Below, piece by piece: positions 1 to 7,594 of a stretch of DNA of 14,830 nt. The notes beneath the pieces are model-generated. The model was not told where the DNA came from. It searched no databases and saw only the letters and a list, made by a program, of their open reading frames with translations. The position numbers and the translations under genes were made by a program. The DNA is taken from assembly GCA_903930085.1 (NCBI GenBank), contig CAIYXD010000401.1, positions 1 to 14,830 on the forward strand. The letters run 5' to 3'. Within the stretch, counting starts at the first letter, position 1. Every line of letters starts with the position of its first letter. Source of the DNA: an uncultured Flavobacteriia bacterium (GTDB lineage Bacteria > Bacteroidota > Bacteroidia > Flavobacteriales_D > Crocinitomicaceae).

Positions 1-73
1 AAAATTAACAATTAAATAATTTTTTAACATTAGGAAGCATAACACTCAAAAATACACTGGTGTCTTGTTGCGT

Positions 74-2029
74 TTATACTGCTTGTTCCACAAAATTTAC
101 GGATGATTCGTCTAGATGTAACATTTTTTTAACCGTTGAAAGAATCGCCGCAGCATCAAATCCACAATCTGCCCACAATTCTTCTTGCGTTCCATGGTGA
201 ATGTATTGATCCGGAATTCCTAAACGAACTACTTCAGAAGCATATTTTTGATCTACCATAAATTCAATCACTGCAGATCCGAATCCACCCATGATGCATC
301 CGTCCTCCACCGTAATTACTTTTTTGAATTTGGAGAAAACTTCGTGCAACATTACTTCATCAATCGGCTTCACAAAACGCATATCGTAATGCCCAACTGA
401 AGCGCCTAATTCTTTTAAGGTACGGATTGCTTCTTGTGCAAAATTTCCAGGATGTCCGATAGTCAAAATAGCAATTTCCTCACCGTTGGTAACTTTTCTT
501 CCTGTTCCCACTTTAATTGCCTTGAATGGTGTTTTCCATTCTGTCATCACGCCGTTTCCTCTCGGATAACGAATCGAAAAAGGCCCCATATTTTCCTGCT
601 GTGCAGTGAACATCAAGTTGCGCAATTCTGCTTCATTCATTGGCGCGGAAACAACCATATTCGGAATGCTTCGCATGTAAGCAAGATCGTAAGCACCGTG
701 ATGCGTCGCGCCGTCTGCTCCTACCAATCCACCACGATCCAAGCAAAATACAACATTTAAATTTTGTATCGCAACGTCGTGCAAAACTTGATCATACGCA
801 CGCTGCATGAACGAAGAATAAATATTACAAAACGGTACAAGCCCTTGGGTCGCTAAACCCGCAGAGAAAGTAACAGCATGTTGCTCAGCAATTCCAACAT
901 CAAATGCACGATCTGGCATTGCCTGCATCATTATATTCAAGGAACAACCAGATGGCATCGCTGGCGTAATTCCCATTATTTTTTCGTTTTTTTCTGCTAA
1001 TTCGACAACCGTATGGCCAAAAACATCTTGGTATTTTGGAGGTTGCGGAGATTTAGGAACAATCTTTACTATTTCGCCTGTTTCTTTATTAAAAACACCC
1101 GGAGCATGCCATTTTGTTGGATTTCCTTCTTCAGAATATTTATATTTAGCCCCTTTTCTTGTTATACAATGCAAGATTTTAGGGCCTGGAATATCTTTTA
1201 AATCTTCCAATACTTTTGCCAATCCAATAACGTCGTGACCATCAACCGGACCGAAATAGCGGAAGTTTAGCGATTCAAACAGATTACTTTGTTTTAATAA
1301 AGAACCTTTTAATGCTTGTGAAATTTTAGAAGCAACAGTTTGCGCATCCGGCCCAAACTTGGATACTTTTCCCAATAATTTCCATACCTCATCTTTTACT
1401 TTATTGTAAGTATGGGAAGTTGTAATATCTGTCAAGTATTCTTTCAATGCACCAACATTAGGATCAATCGACATGCAATTGTCGTTCAAAATCACTAATA
1501 AATTCGCGTCTTTTTCAAATCCTGCATGATTCATCCCTTCGAATGCCAATCCAGCTGTCATTGCGCCATCACCAATAACTGCGATATGCTGACGGTCTTT
1601 TTCTCCTTTGTATTTGCTTGCAACAGCCATTCCTAAAGCGGCAGAAATTGATGTGGAAGAATGGCCTACACCAAAGGTATCAAATTCACTTTCAGAACGT
1701 TTTGGAAACCCAGAAATCCCGCCTTTCAAACGATTGGTATGAAAACGTTCTCTTCTTCCGGTTAAAATTTTGTGTCCGTAAGCTTGGTGCCCAACGTCCC
1801 AAACCAATTGATCATATGGCGTATTGAAAACGTAATGCAAAGCAACTGTCAATTCAACAACGCCTAAACTGGCACCGAAATGGCTATTCCCAATCTCGGA
1901 AATTACATCTACAATGTATTGTCTTACCTCATCTGAAATTTCAGGAAGGTCTTCAATCGTGAATTTTGAACGTAAATCGGATGGAATATCGATTTGCTCT
2001 AATTTGGGTCCTGCTTTATATTCTGCCAT
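74..2029 (-). CDS. dxs: 1-deoxy-D-xylulose-5-phosphate synthase
   Basis: Condenses pyruvate and glyceraldehyde 3-phosphate into 1-deoxy-D-xylulose 5-phosphate, the first step of the MEP isoprenoid pathway, with a product also used for thiamine and pyridoxal synthesis; cytoplasmic and thiamine-diphosphate dependent. The 651-residue protein is slightly longer than the usual 620-640. Family landmarks are intact: H50 and H81 (WDVGHQ), the TPP-binding GDGAMTAG at 152-159 with N182 downstream, catalytic Glu in DVGIAEQHAV (E382), the GADGATHHG stretch (D439, H443), and RYPRGNG at 487-493. The C-terminal transketolase domain (about 520-640) is complete. The start (MAEYKAGPKL) is the only sensible ATG and lies 17 bases from a good Bacteroidota -7 element. 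The next gene upstream is divergent, so dxs is transcribed as the first or only gene of its unit; downstream is the window edge. Seen directly: motifs and intact frame. Function follows from the family. Confidence 0.98.
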   Translation of the reverse strand: MAEYKAGPKLEQIDIPSDLRSKFTIEDLPEISDEVRQYIVDVISEIGNSHFGASLGVVELTVALHYVFNTPYDQLVWDVGHQAYGHKILTGRRERFHTNRLKGGISGFPKRSESEFDTFGVGHSSTSISAALGMAVASKYKGEKDRQHIAVIGDGAMTAGLAFEGMNHAGFEKDANLLVILNDNCMSIDPNVGALKEYLTDITTSHTYNKVKDEVWKLLGKVSKFGPDAQTVASKISQALKGSLLKQSNLFESLNFRYFGPVDGHDVIGLAKVLEDLKDIPGPKILHCITRKGAKYKYSEEGNPTKWHAPGVFNKETGEIVKIVPKSPQPPKYQDVFGHTVVELAEKNEKIMGITPAMPSGCSLNIMMQAMPDRAFDVGIAEQHAVTFSAGLATQGLVPFCNIYSSFMQRAYDQVLHDVAIQNLNVVFCLDRGGLVGADGATHHGAYDLAYMRSIPNMVVSAPMNEAELRNLMFTAQQENMGPFSIRYPRGNGVMTEWKTPFKAIKVGTGRKVTNGEEIAILTIGHPGNFAQEAIRTLKELGASVGHYDMRFVKPIDEVMLHEVFSKFKKVITVEDGCIMGGFGSAVIEFMVDQKYASEVVRLGIPDQYIHHGTQEELWADCGFDAAAILSTVKKMLHLDESSVNFVEQAV

Positions 2030-2376
2030 ACGAATTGTCTGTAAGCAAATTTATTGCTTATTGTTTTGTAAACAAACAAACGACGGATTTATTTTGTTCA
2101 AATTACCTTACTTTGCATTATTCACCTGAGTTCGATTATTAAAACAAAGTCAAAATTAAATTAGCGACTTGGTTGATGGGCAGATTTTACAAGGGTTAAC
2201 GGGTTATCATGTTAAAATCTTGTTACTTCACTTTGCCAAAGATCCATTTATAAAATTTTAAAACACTTTTTTTATACTTTGCTTTTTATCTATATAATAT
2301 TTACTTAGGTATTCTGTTGTAACTTTTCTATGACTTGCGACACTTACAAGAAGAACACGTATTTTGCACTGTTAGA
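2030..2376. other. Divergent intergenic region between dxs and the sigma factor
   Basis: About 350 bases without a convincing gene. The left end holds the dxs promoter. For the sigma factor I see only near matches to TAnnTTTG: TACTTTG at 2275-2281 (one base short) and TAACTTTT at 2320-2327 (last base wrong). There is also a perfect small palindrome, CTTTG-C-CAAAG (2231-2241), and two copies of GGGTTA (2193-2198, 2201-2206). The sigma operon may thus use a non-housekeeping promoter. Confidence 0.5.
2046..2076 (-). promoter_or_regulatory. Bacteroidota-type promoter of dxs
   Basis: On the minus strand TTTG (2076-2073) is followed after 19 bases by TAAATTTG (2053-2046), which fits the Bacteroidota housekeeping consensus TTTG-N19..21-TAnnTTTG. 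It would start transcription around 2040, leaving only about 10 bases before the dxs ATG. This is the only promoter in the window where both elements match. Confidence 0.5.
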
Positions 2377-2901
2377 ATGAAACAAACAAAACAAGCAGAT
2401 TTCCTTAAACTTTACGAGCCGATTCACGATAGGTTTGAACGCTTCTGCAGAGCAAGAGTATATGGAGATATGGACTTTAGGGATTTAATGAATGACACCC
2501 TTCTTGTTGCGTTTGAAAAATTCGAAACACTTAAATCAAAAGAAGCTTTTTTATCCTTTCTTTTCGGAATAAGTGTTCGATTATTACGTAATCAATATAA
2601 AAAGAAGAAAGAAAAGCGTTTTCAGAAAGAAGATGAAATTCAATTGATTCAAGATTTGAATGCTAATCCTCAAGAGGATGCAGATGTCCATTTTTTACAT
2701 CAAGCAGTGGCACAATTGTCAGAAGATCAAAGAGAATGTATTATCCTATTCGAGATATCGGGTTTCAGTATTAAGGAAATTACACACATTCAAAATGCCT
2801 CTGAATCAGCCGTAAAACAGCGTCTCAAGCGTGGAAGAGAAAAATTGATAGAAATCCTTACATACGATTCTTCACTTAAAAAAGAAGTAAAACATGGATA
2901 A
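2377..2901 (+). CDS. ECF-type RNA polymerase sigma factor (sigma-70 family)
   Basis: A 174-residue two-domain sigma factor that would redirect RNA polymerase to a specific regulon. Region 2 spans about residues 8-75 (a DFRDLMNDTLLVAFEKF helix, then SFLFGISVRLLRNQYKK), followed by a lysine-rich linker. Region 4 spans about 107-160, with LSEDQRECIILFEISGFSIKEI and the helix-turn-helix SAVKQRLKRGREKL. Region 3 is absent, as expected for ECF/group 4 sigmas. The frame is open back to a TTG at 2335, but I chose the ATG at 2377 because it begins right before region 2 and the extra 14 residues are not family-like. Its last 8 bases overlap the next gene (2894-2901), implying translational coupling with a membrane protein placed where anti-sigma factors normally sit. 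The target regulon is not visible; autoregulation is usual for the class but is inference here. Confidence 0.9.
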   Translation: MKQTKQADFLKLYEPIHDRFERFCRARVYGDMDFRDLMNDTLLVAFEKFETLKSKEAFLSFLFGISVRLLRNQYKKKKEKRFQKEDEIQLIQDLNANPQEDADVHFLHQAVAQLSEDQRECIILFEISGFSIKEITHIQNASESAVKQRLKRGREKLIEILTYDSSLKKEVKHG

Positions 2902-4213
2902 GCAAAAATACCTCGACGAGTTGTTTCGTCATGCAAAGGAACAAAATCCTGTTGTCACTTTTAGTAGGGCAAAGGAACATTTTTTAACAGCAATAGAAAC
3001 TAATTCTATTAAAATGAAAGGTGAGAAAGTTTCCTTTTTATTAACCAAAAAATTAATCCTAATGATAGTAGCAGTAAGTACTTTAATAGTTGCGTTATTT
3101 TTTTCGAATAGCCAAATAAACAATAAATCAACTTCTAAATTTTCATCAAATGTTCCAGCAGAAAAGAAGAAGAATTCAGAAATAATAGAAAATAGTGTAG
3201 GTCAATTAACTAATCCTCCATTTAAATTAGTTGAATTATTGCCAAACTTCACACAAATTATCCCGGAAGTAAATCAGTTTTCGTTAGCAACAACTGATAC
3301 GTTGAAAATGAAAGAAAATAGGGGTTTAATTAAGTCACATATCCCAATATTCAGTGATGAGTATGTTTTTCCAAAATTAACGGAGGAGGAAATTAAGGCA
3401 AACAACAAACAGAAGAAGCTCATGCTGAAAAATTTGGAAAAGTTTGATAAAAAAGTATATGCTTACATTCCTACAGGAACATTTGATTATCAAGGAAAAC
3501 AGGTGTCTGTGCAATCTTTTTATATGCAAAAGACTGAAATTTCAAACCTAGAGTACCGAACGTTTCTTTTTGACTTACTAATTCAAGGTCGAAAAGATGA
3601 TTTTTTGAAAGCAAGGCCTGATTTTAAACAATGGTCGATCCTTCAAAATCAAGAGAATAGTCCGATGGAACAACACTATTTTTCTCACCCAACTTATGCT
3701 AATTTTCCTGTAGTAAATATTAGTCGTGAAGGTGCTGAAATGTATTGTAGATGGCTCACAAAAGAGATGGTAAATTCTGTTGACAACAAAAAGAAATCAC
3801 AATACAACGATGTAAGAATTCCTGTTCGCGAGGAATGGGCAATGGCAGCGTCAAATGGTGGGACTAAATCACCATATCCTTGGGGCGGACCTTATATGAG
3901 AAATAGTAAAGGTTTCATTTTAGCAAATTTTAAATTGACATACGAAGAAGTTCTTGAAACGGATTCAATAATTGTAAGTGATTTGACCGCCCCAGTCTTT
4001 TCATATTGGGCGAACGATTTTGGATTGTACAATATGAGTGGGAATGCTGCCGAAATGGTGTACAATAATGTCCTAACTAAATCAGCTGGAACTGCTGGAG
4101 GAAGTTGGTCAAATACTGCTGAAGAATTAAAGATTGAGGCAATTGATCCTTTTGATGGCATGAAAGAAGGAAGTCCATTTATCGGCTTCAGAGTTGTGAT
4201 GACGGTAGAGTAA
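2894..4213 (+). CDS. Single-pass membrane protein with FGE-sulfatase/GldJ-like domain, candidate anti-sigma partner
   Basis: A 439-residue protein in three parts. Residues 1-52 are a charged, probably cytoplasmic segment (YLDELFRHAKEQNPVVTF). Residues 53-70 form one membrane helix preceded by lysines, giving an N-in, C-out topology. A low-complexity linker runs to about 185, and about 187-436 is a formylglycine-generating-enzyme (SUMF1) fold. Landmarks of that fold are VYAYIPTGTF, VQSFYMQKTEISNLEYRTFL, FPVVNISREGAEMYCRWL, VRIPVREEWAMAAS, YPWGG, YNMSGNAAEMV, AGGSWSN and PFIGFRVV. The catalytic cysteine pair of true FGE, which lies between the GGSW-type and GFR-type motifs, is missing; the only cysteine is C285. 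It therefore looks like the non-enzymatic branch that includes the gliding/type IX secretion proteins GldJ and GldK, but it has a membrane anchor and no lipobox. The ATG overlaps the sigma-factor stop by 8 bases. Regulation of the sigma factor by this protein is inferred from position and topology, not from a recognised anti-sigma domain. A role in envelope assembly independent of the sigma factor is the alternative. Confidence 0.8.
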   Translation: MDKQKYLDELFRHAKEQNPVVTFSRAKEHFLTAIETNSIKMKGEKVSFLLTKKLILMIVAVSTLIVALFFSNSQINNKSTSKFSSNVPAEKKKNSEIIENSVGQLTNPPFKLVELLPNFTQIIPEVNQFSLATTDTLKMKENRGLIKSHIPIFSDEYVFPKLTEEEIKANNKQKKLMLKNLEKFDKKVYAYIPTGTFDYQGKQVSVQSFYMQKTEISNLEYRTFLFDLLIQGRKDDFLKARPDFKQWSILQNQENSPMEQHYFSHPTYANFPVVNISREGAEMYCRWLTKEMVNSVDNKKKSQYNDVRIPVREEWAMAASNGGTKSPYPWGGPYMRNSKGFILANFKLTYEEVLETDSIIVSDLTAPVFSYWANDFGLYNMSGNAAEMVYNNVLTKSAGTAGGSWSNTAEELKIEAIDPFDGMKEGSPFIGFRVVMTVE

Positions 4214-4267
4214 CTATCTCGTTGGGTTAGAAAAAGGGAAAGCCTAACGCTGTTTTCAACAAATTTT

Positions 4268-4292
4268 AATCAAGTTAAATCACTTGATTTTT
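4268..4292 (+). terminator. Putative terminator of the sigma/FGE-like operon
   Basis: AATCAAGT (4268-4275) and ACTTGATT (4282-4289) form a perfect 8-bp stem with a 6-base loop, followed by T residues (4288-4292) and a T-rich tract. It lies 55 bases after the operon stop and just before the convergent ArsR-type gene. The stem is A+T rich with only two G-C pairs, so strength is uncertain. Confidence 0.5.
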
Positions 4293-4325
4293 ACTTGTTT
4301 TAACTTTAAAGTAATTTCACTTTTT

Positions 4326-4631
4326 TCAACTTTCACAAATTTCATCTAAATAGCCTCTCATTTCTGACAAGGCAGTAAAGTTCAATTGAAGCACCTCAAA
4401 ATGTACATGATAGACTTTTCGGATTAGATCGGCATTTATTAGTATTTGAACATGAGCGTATACTGCTACTTTACTAAGCTTGGAGCGAGATAAAATTTCT
4501 GTTCTTGTGCATACTTCACCAGTCATAATAAATTCAATTATTCTTCGCCGAAAAGGATGGGATAAAGCAGCGGCAATTTTGGAAATATAAATCTCCTGAG
4601 GTAGGTAGTTGTCCGGTTTAATTAAACGCAT
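4326..4631 (-). CDS. Small ArsR-type winged-helix transcriptional regulator
   Basis: A 101-residue DNA-binding protein. A short N-terminus leads into a winged helix: helix KIAAALSHPFRRRIIEFI (residues 18-35), the helix-turn-helix TRTEILSRSKLSKVAVYAHV (42-61), then the wing LINADLIRKVYHVHFEVLQL (64-83) and a short C-terminal helix. The ALSHPxRRRI opening is typical of ArsR/HTH_5 repressors. The metal-binding ELCVCDL-type motif is absent and there are only two cysteines (C41, C99), so a metal sensor of the classical type is unlikely. The frame is open to an ATG at 4709, but the added 26 residues are hydrophobic and low-complexity from very A+T-rich DNA, so I take the internal ATG at 4631. It is monocistronic, convergent with the sigma operon, and followed downstream of its own stop by that operon's hairpin. 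Its targets are not visible; control of a neighbour is possible but unsupported. Confidence 0.75.
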   Translation of the reverse strand: MRLIKPDNYLPQEIYISKIAAALSHPFRRRIIEFIMTGEVCTRTEILSRSKLSKVAVYAHVQILINADLIRKVYHVHFEVLQLNFTALSEMRGYLDEICES

Positions 4632-4785
4632 AAAATTGGTTTTTATAATTAAGTTAACTAAATAGTTTAGATAATTAAAGAATAAATTGAGAAATAAATG
4701 AATAAGCAAGTAAATGAATTCATTTACAAGTCCTGCAAATAGTACATATTATCCAATATCGAAAACTTCTACATCCAACTTCCAA

Positions 4786-4821
4786 AAACAAAAAAAACCC
4801 TGACAATTTATCATCAGGGTT
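4786..4821 (-). terminator. Rho-independent terminator of fumarase
   Basis: On the minus strand AACCCTGA (4821-4814) pairs with TCAGGGTT (4803-4796) around a 10-base loop, followed by a run of T (4798-4790, then more T after a G). It begins 22 bases after the fumarase stop codon. Classical stem and U-tract; the clearest terminator in the left half. Confidence 0.9.
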
Positions 4822-4843
4822 CAACTCATAGCAATTTTAATTA

Positions 4844-6448
4844 TTAAATATTCTCAAAAAAATCATTCCCTTTATCATCTGTTATAATGAACGCCGGGAA
4901 ATTTTTAATCGTAATTTTTCGAACTGCTTCCATTCCCATTTCCTCAAAATCAACTACTTCAACCGAGGTTATGTTCTCTTTCGCTAAAATAGCTGCTGGC
5001 CCGCCAACGGATCCCAAGTAGAATCCACCATATTTTGCGCATGCATTTTTCACATCTTTCGATCGGTTTCCTTTTGCCAACATAATCATACTTCCTCCCA
5101 TACTTTGGAATAGGTCGACATAGGAATCCATTCTTCCTGCGGTTGTTGGTCCAAAACTACCGGAAGGCATTCCTTCTGGCGTTTTTGCAGGTCCGGCATA
5201 ATATACGGGATGGTTTTTAAAATATTCGGGCATTGGATTTCCAGCGTCCAATAATTCCTTGATTTTCGCATGCGCCATATCTCGGGCAACAATTAACGTT
5301 CCGTTCAATTTCAAACGCGTTTTAATTGGATATTTACTCAATTCAGCCAATACTTCCGCCATCGGACGATCCAAATCTATTTCAACAGGAGCTTCCATAT
5401 GTGGCGCAACATCTGGTAAAAAACGCCGTGGATTATGTTCTAATTGTTCTAGAAATAAGCCTTCTTTTGTTATTTTGGCCTTGATATTTCTGTCTGCAGA
5501 ACAAGAAACACCTAATCCAACTGGACAAGATGCAGCGTGACGTGGTAAACGAATGACGCGCACATCGTGTGTGAAATATTTCCCTCCAAATTGCGCTCCG
5601 ATTTGACTTTCTTGACAAATCAATTGCACGCGTTTTTCCCATTCCAAATCTCGGAACGCTTGTCCACCCATATTTCCTTCCGTTGGCAATTCATCGAAAT
5701 AACCGGCAGATGCTTTTTTCACAGTTGCCAAATTTGCTTCGGCAGAAGTGCCACCAATTACTAAGGCTAAGTGATACGGAGGACAAGCAGATGTGCCAAG
5801 ATCTTTTATCTTTTCACGCACAAATTTCTCCAAAGAAGCTTCATTCAGTAAGGATTTCGTTTGCTGGTATAAAAAAGTTTTATTGGCAGATCCGCCACCT
5901 TTCGCCAAGAAAAGAAATTCATAATAGTTCCCTTTTTTTGCATAAATATCAATTTGAGCAGGCAGATTGGAACCGGAATTTTTTTCCTCGAACATATTCA
6001 AAGCTACAACTTGAGAATAACGCAAATTACGCTCTTGGTAGGTATTGAAAATTCCTTTGGATAAATATTCGGCATCGTCAACTCCGGTATAAACGTCTTC
6101 GCCTTTTTTTGCCATTACAATTGCTGTTCCGGTATCTTGACAGGAAGGAAGTTGTCCTTCTGCAGCTACCACTGCATTTTGCAATAAATTATATGCTACA
6201 AAACGATCGTTGTCGGTTGCTTCAGGATCTTGCAAAATAGTATTTAACATGGTTAAATGCGTTGGGCGCAAATAGAAGGAAACATCGCTCATTGCTGCCT
6301 GTGCAAGAATCTCAAAAGCTTTTGGATCGATGCGTAAAACATCGCGATCACCACATTTTTCAACGTGAACGAATTCTGAAGAAATTTTTCGGTATGCTGT
6401 TTTATCCTGGTGCACAGGATATGGTTCCTGGTAATGAAAATCTGCCAT
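4844..6448 (-). CDS. fumA: Fumarate hydratase, class I ([4Fe-4S], single chain)
   Basis: Converts fumarate and water to (S)-malate in the TCA cycle; cytoplasmic, using a labile [4Fe-4S] cluster as Lewis acid. At 534 residues it matches the fused single-polypeptide class I enzymes (E. coli FumA/FumB are about 548) rather than the two-subunit form. The three expected cluster cysteines are present: C103 in LPSCQDTGTA, C222 in GTSACPPYHLALVIGGTSA and C316 in GLGVSCSADRNIK. The C-terminal beta domain carries the expected motifs TTAGRMDSYVDLFQSMGGSM and KYGGFYLGSVGGPAA. The ATG at 6448 lies 22 bases from a -7 element TAACTTTG and no upstream in-frame start is needed. It appears monocistronic: its own promoter candidate upstream and a strong terminator directly downstream. 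The symbol fumA is used for the class; fumB would be equally defensible from sequence. Confidence 0.96.
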   Translation of the reverse strand: MADFHYQEPYPVHQDKTAYRKISSEFVHVEKCGDRDVLRIDPKAFEILAQAAMSDVSFYLRPTHLTMLNTILQDPEATDNDRFVAYNLLQNAVVAAEGQLPSCQDTGTAIVMAKKGEDVYTGVDDAEYLSKGIFNTYQERNLRYSQVVALNMFEEKNSGSNLPAQIDIYAKKGNYYEFLFLAKGGGSANKTFLYQQTKSLLNEASLEKFVREKIKDLGTSACPPYHLALVIGGTSAEANLATVKKASAGYFDELPTEGNMGGQAFRDLEWEKRVQLICQESQIGAQFGGKYFTHDVRVIRLPRHAASCPVGLGVSCSADRNIKAKITKEGLFLEQLEHNPRRFLPDVAPHMEAPVEIDLDRPMAEVLAELSKYPIKTRLKLNGTLIVARDMAHAKIKELLDAGNPMPEYFKNHPVYYAGPAKTPEGMPSGSFGPTTAGRMDSYVDLFQSMGGSMIMLAKGNRSKDVKNACAKYGGFYLGSVGGPAAILAKENITSVEVVDFEEMGMEAVRKITIKNFPAFIITDDKGNDFFENI

Positions 6449-6470
6449 AACACTTCGTTGTTTAGAAAGA

Positions 6471-6478
6471 CAAAGTTA
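6471..6478 (-). promoter_or_regulatory. -7 element of fumarase promoter
   Basis: TAACTTTG on the minus strand, a perfect TAnnTTTG, ends 22 bases before the fumarase ATG. The expected -33 TTTG is only partly matched (GTTT at about 6501-6498), so the call rests mainly on the -7 element and its position. Confidence 0.4.
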
Positions 6479-6498
6479 GCAAATGTTCGGAAAGGTTA

Positions 6499-6525
6499 AA
6501 CGGAGAATCCATAGAATTCTCCGTT
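6499..6525 (-). terminator. Hairpin, probable terminator of the beta-barrel gene
   Basis: AACGGAGAAT (6499-6508) and ATTCTCCGTT (6516-6525) form a perfect 10-bp stem with a 7-base loop. On the minus strand it follows the stop of the outer-membrane-like gene by 33 bases and is followed by TTTAACCTTT, a weak U-tract. It lies 20 bases upstream of the fumarase -7 element, overlapping the expected -33 position, so an operator role is an alternative. Confidence 0.55.
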
Positions 6526-6558
6526 AATATGCTGTTTCTATAAATTTGGTATTCCCGA

Positions 6559-7419
6559 TTAAAACGATACTTTTAATCCGAGTGCTTGCGTCATGTTTAC
6601 AGTTGTAATTGTTCTCAATGCTGGTATTTGCGTCATTGAAATGGATGGCTTAATTTCGTAATACAGGTGCAAGCGTTTCCAAAATGCTTGGTTTTTTCCA
6701 ATTCTAAAATCAACACCCATTGGAATATAAGCGGTTGTTGTCAAGTAGTTTTTGGTGGTAAATGTTTCCGTTTTCTCTGAGCCGTTATTACTATATCCAT
6801 TGTAGTAACTATTACCATTTTGATTGTTAATATAGTTATTTCTATAGTAAGAAATGTAAGTTGTCGCGTTGTAATTCACTCCTAATGAGGCGCCAATTCC
6901 AGCAAAAAGTGACCACCTTGCGGAAGCATCTGTGCGGAAAATCAAGGCTGCATCCAATCTAATCTGCCGAGAAGAATGGTTCATGAAATAACTTTGACTT
7001 GAAACGGAATCGATAAATGTTTGTTCACCTGTTGCCGAAGAGGTTAGTGTATCGTATGGAAAATAGTCTTGTTTTTCGAATCTGTTTTGAAGGCCTGATA
7101 CTCCCATATTACTTATTCCGACACGTAGAAGGGCATTTGGATGATTTTTGAACGTTAGACCCAGTTGCACAGAAGAAAAGTTTCCCCTTCCATTGTAATA
7201 ACCAAATGAATTGTAGGACGGTAAATCCTCTTTAAGTAAAATTGAATTAGGCGCCAATTTGCGAAAATCCTCTAAGGATGTCGTTTCAGCCGGATAATAC
7301 TGGAAACCTGTTTGCAAATGAAATTCTGAAATTCTCACTCTTGGCGTCTTTTCCTGTGCATTGCTATTCGAGAAAATTACAACTCCTAAAATGGCAAGAC
7401 CTAAATTTAATTTTTTCAT
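6559..7419 (-). CDS. Secreted protein, probable outer-membrane beta-barrel, function unknown
   Basis: A 286-residue protein with a clear Sec signal peptide: KK, hydrophobic core LGLAILGVVIF, and likely cleavage after SNSNA (residue 21) before QEK. The mature part alternates hydrophobic and polar residues and is rich in Gly and aromatics (for example QLGLTFKN at 85-92, LFAGIGASLGVNYNATTY at 171-188, HLYYEIKPSISM at 251-262). It ends in LKVSF, a terminal Phe typical of outer-membrane barrels recognised by the Bam complex. A Tyr/Asn-rich stretch at 184-212 looks like a long surface loop. There is no lipobox and no enzymatic motif. I cannot assign a named family; a porin-like or adhesin-like small barrel is the best reading. 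It is monocistronic, divergent from ileS, with a hairpin after its stop. Confidence 0.75.
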   Translation of the reverse strand: MKKLNLGLAILGVVIFSNSNAQEKTPRVRISEFHLQTGFQYYPAETTSLEDFRKLAPNSILLKEDLPSYNSFGYYNGRGNFSSVQLGLTFKNHPNALLRVGISNMGVSGLQNRFEKQDYFPYDTLTSSATGEQTFIDSVSSQSYFMNHSSRQIRLDAALIFRTDASARWSLFAGIGASLGVNYNATTYISYYRNNYINNQNGNSYYNGYSNNGSEKTETFTTKNYLTTTAYIPMGVDFRIGKNQAFWKRLHLYYEIKPSISMTQIPALRTITTVNMTQALGLKVSF

Positions 7420-7453
7420 AATCTACTGTTAAATGGTTAAAGCTTTCTTTAAT

Positions 7454-7461
7454 CAAATATA
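7454..7461 (-). promoter_or_regulatory. -7 element upstream of the beta-barrel gene
   Basis: TATATTTG on the minus strand is a perfect TAnnTTTG, 34 bases before the ATG at 7419. I see no matching TTTG 19-21 bases further upstream, so the call is tentative. Confidence 0.3.
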
Positions 7462-7594
7462 ACGCCGGAATTCAAGTTTCGTATTTTTTGTCCCATTAAA
7501 TAGTATTTTTTAACATTTGACATTTCGTTTAATACCGCAAAAGAGCCAACTAAAATCAGATAGCCGATTAAAGATGTCTTTCATCCATATTTAC

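Noticed and set aside
53..62. ACACTGGTGT palindrome downstream of dxs
   Set aside because: Only a 4-bp stem with a 2-base centre; cannot form a stable hairpin, so no dxs terminator is called.
2335..2376. Upstream TTG start adding 14 residues to the sigma factor
   Set aside because: The extra residues are not sigma-like and an ATG lies right before region 2.
4219..4250. GTTAG...CTAAC repeat after the FGE-like gene
   Set aside because: 5-bp stem with a long purine-rich loop; the hairpin at 4268-4289 is a better terminator candidate.
4632..4709. Extended ArsR-type protein from the ATG at 4709
   Set aside because: Low-complexity hydrophobic translation of A+T-rich DNA; the recognised fold begins after the ATG at 4631.
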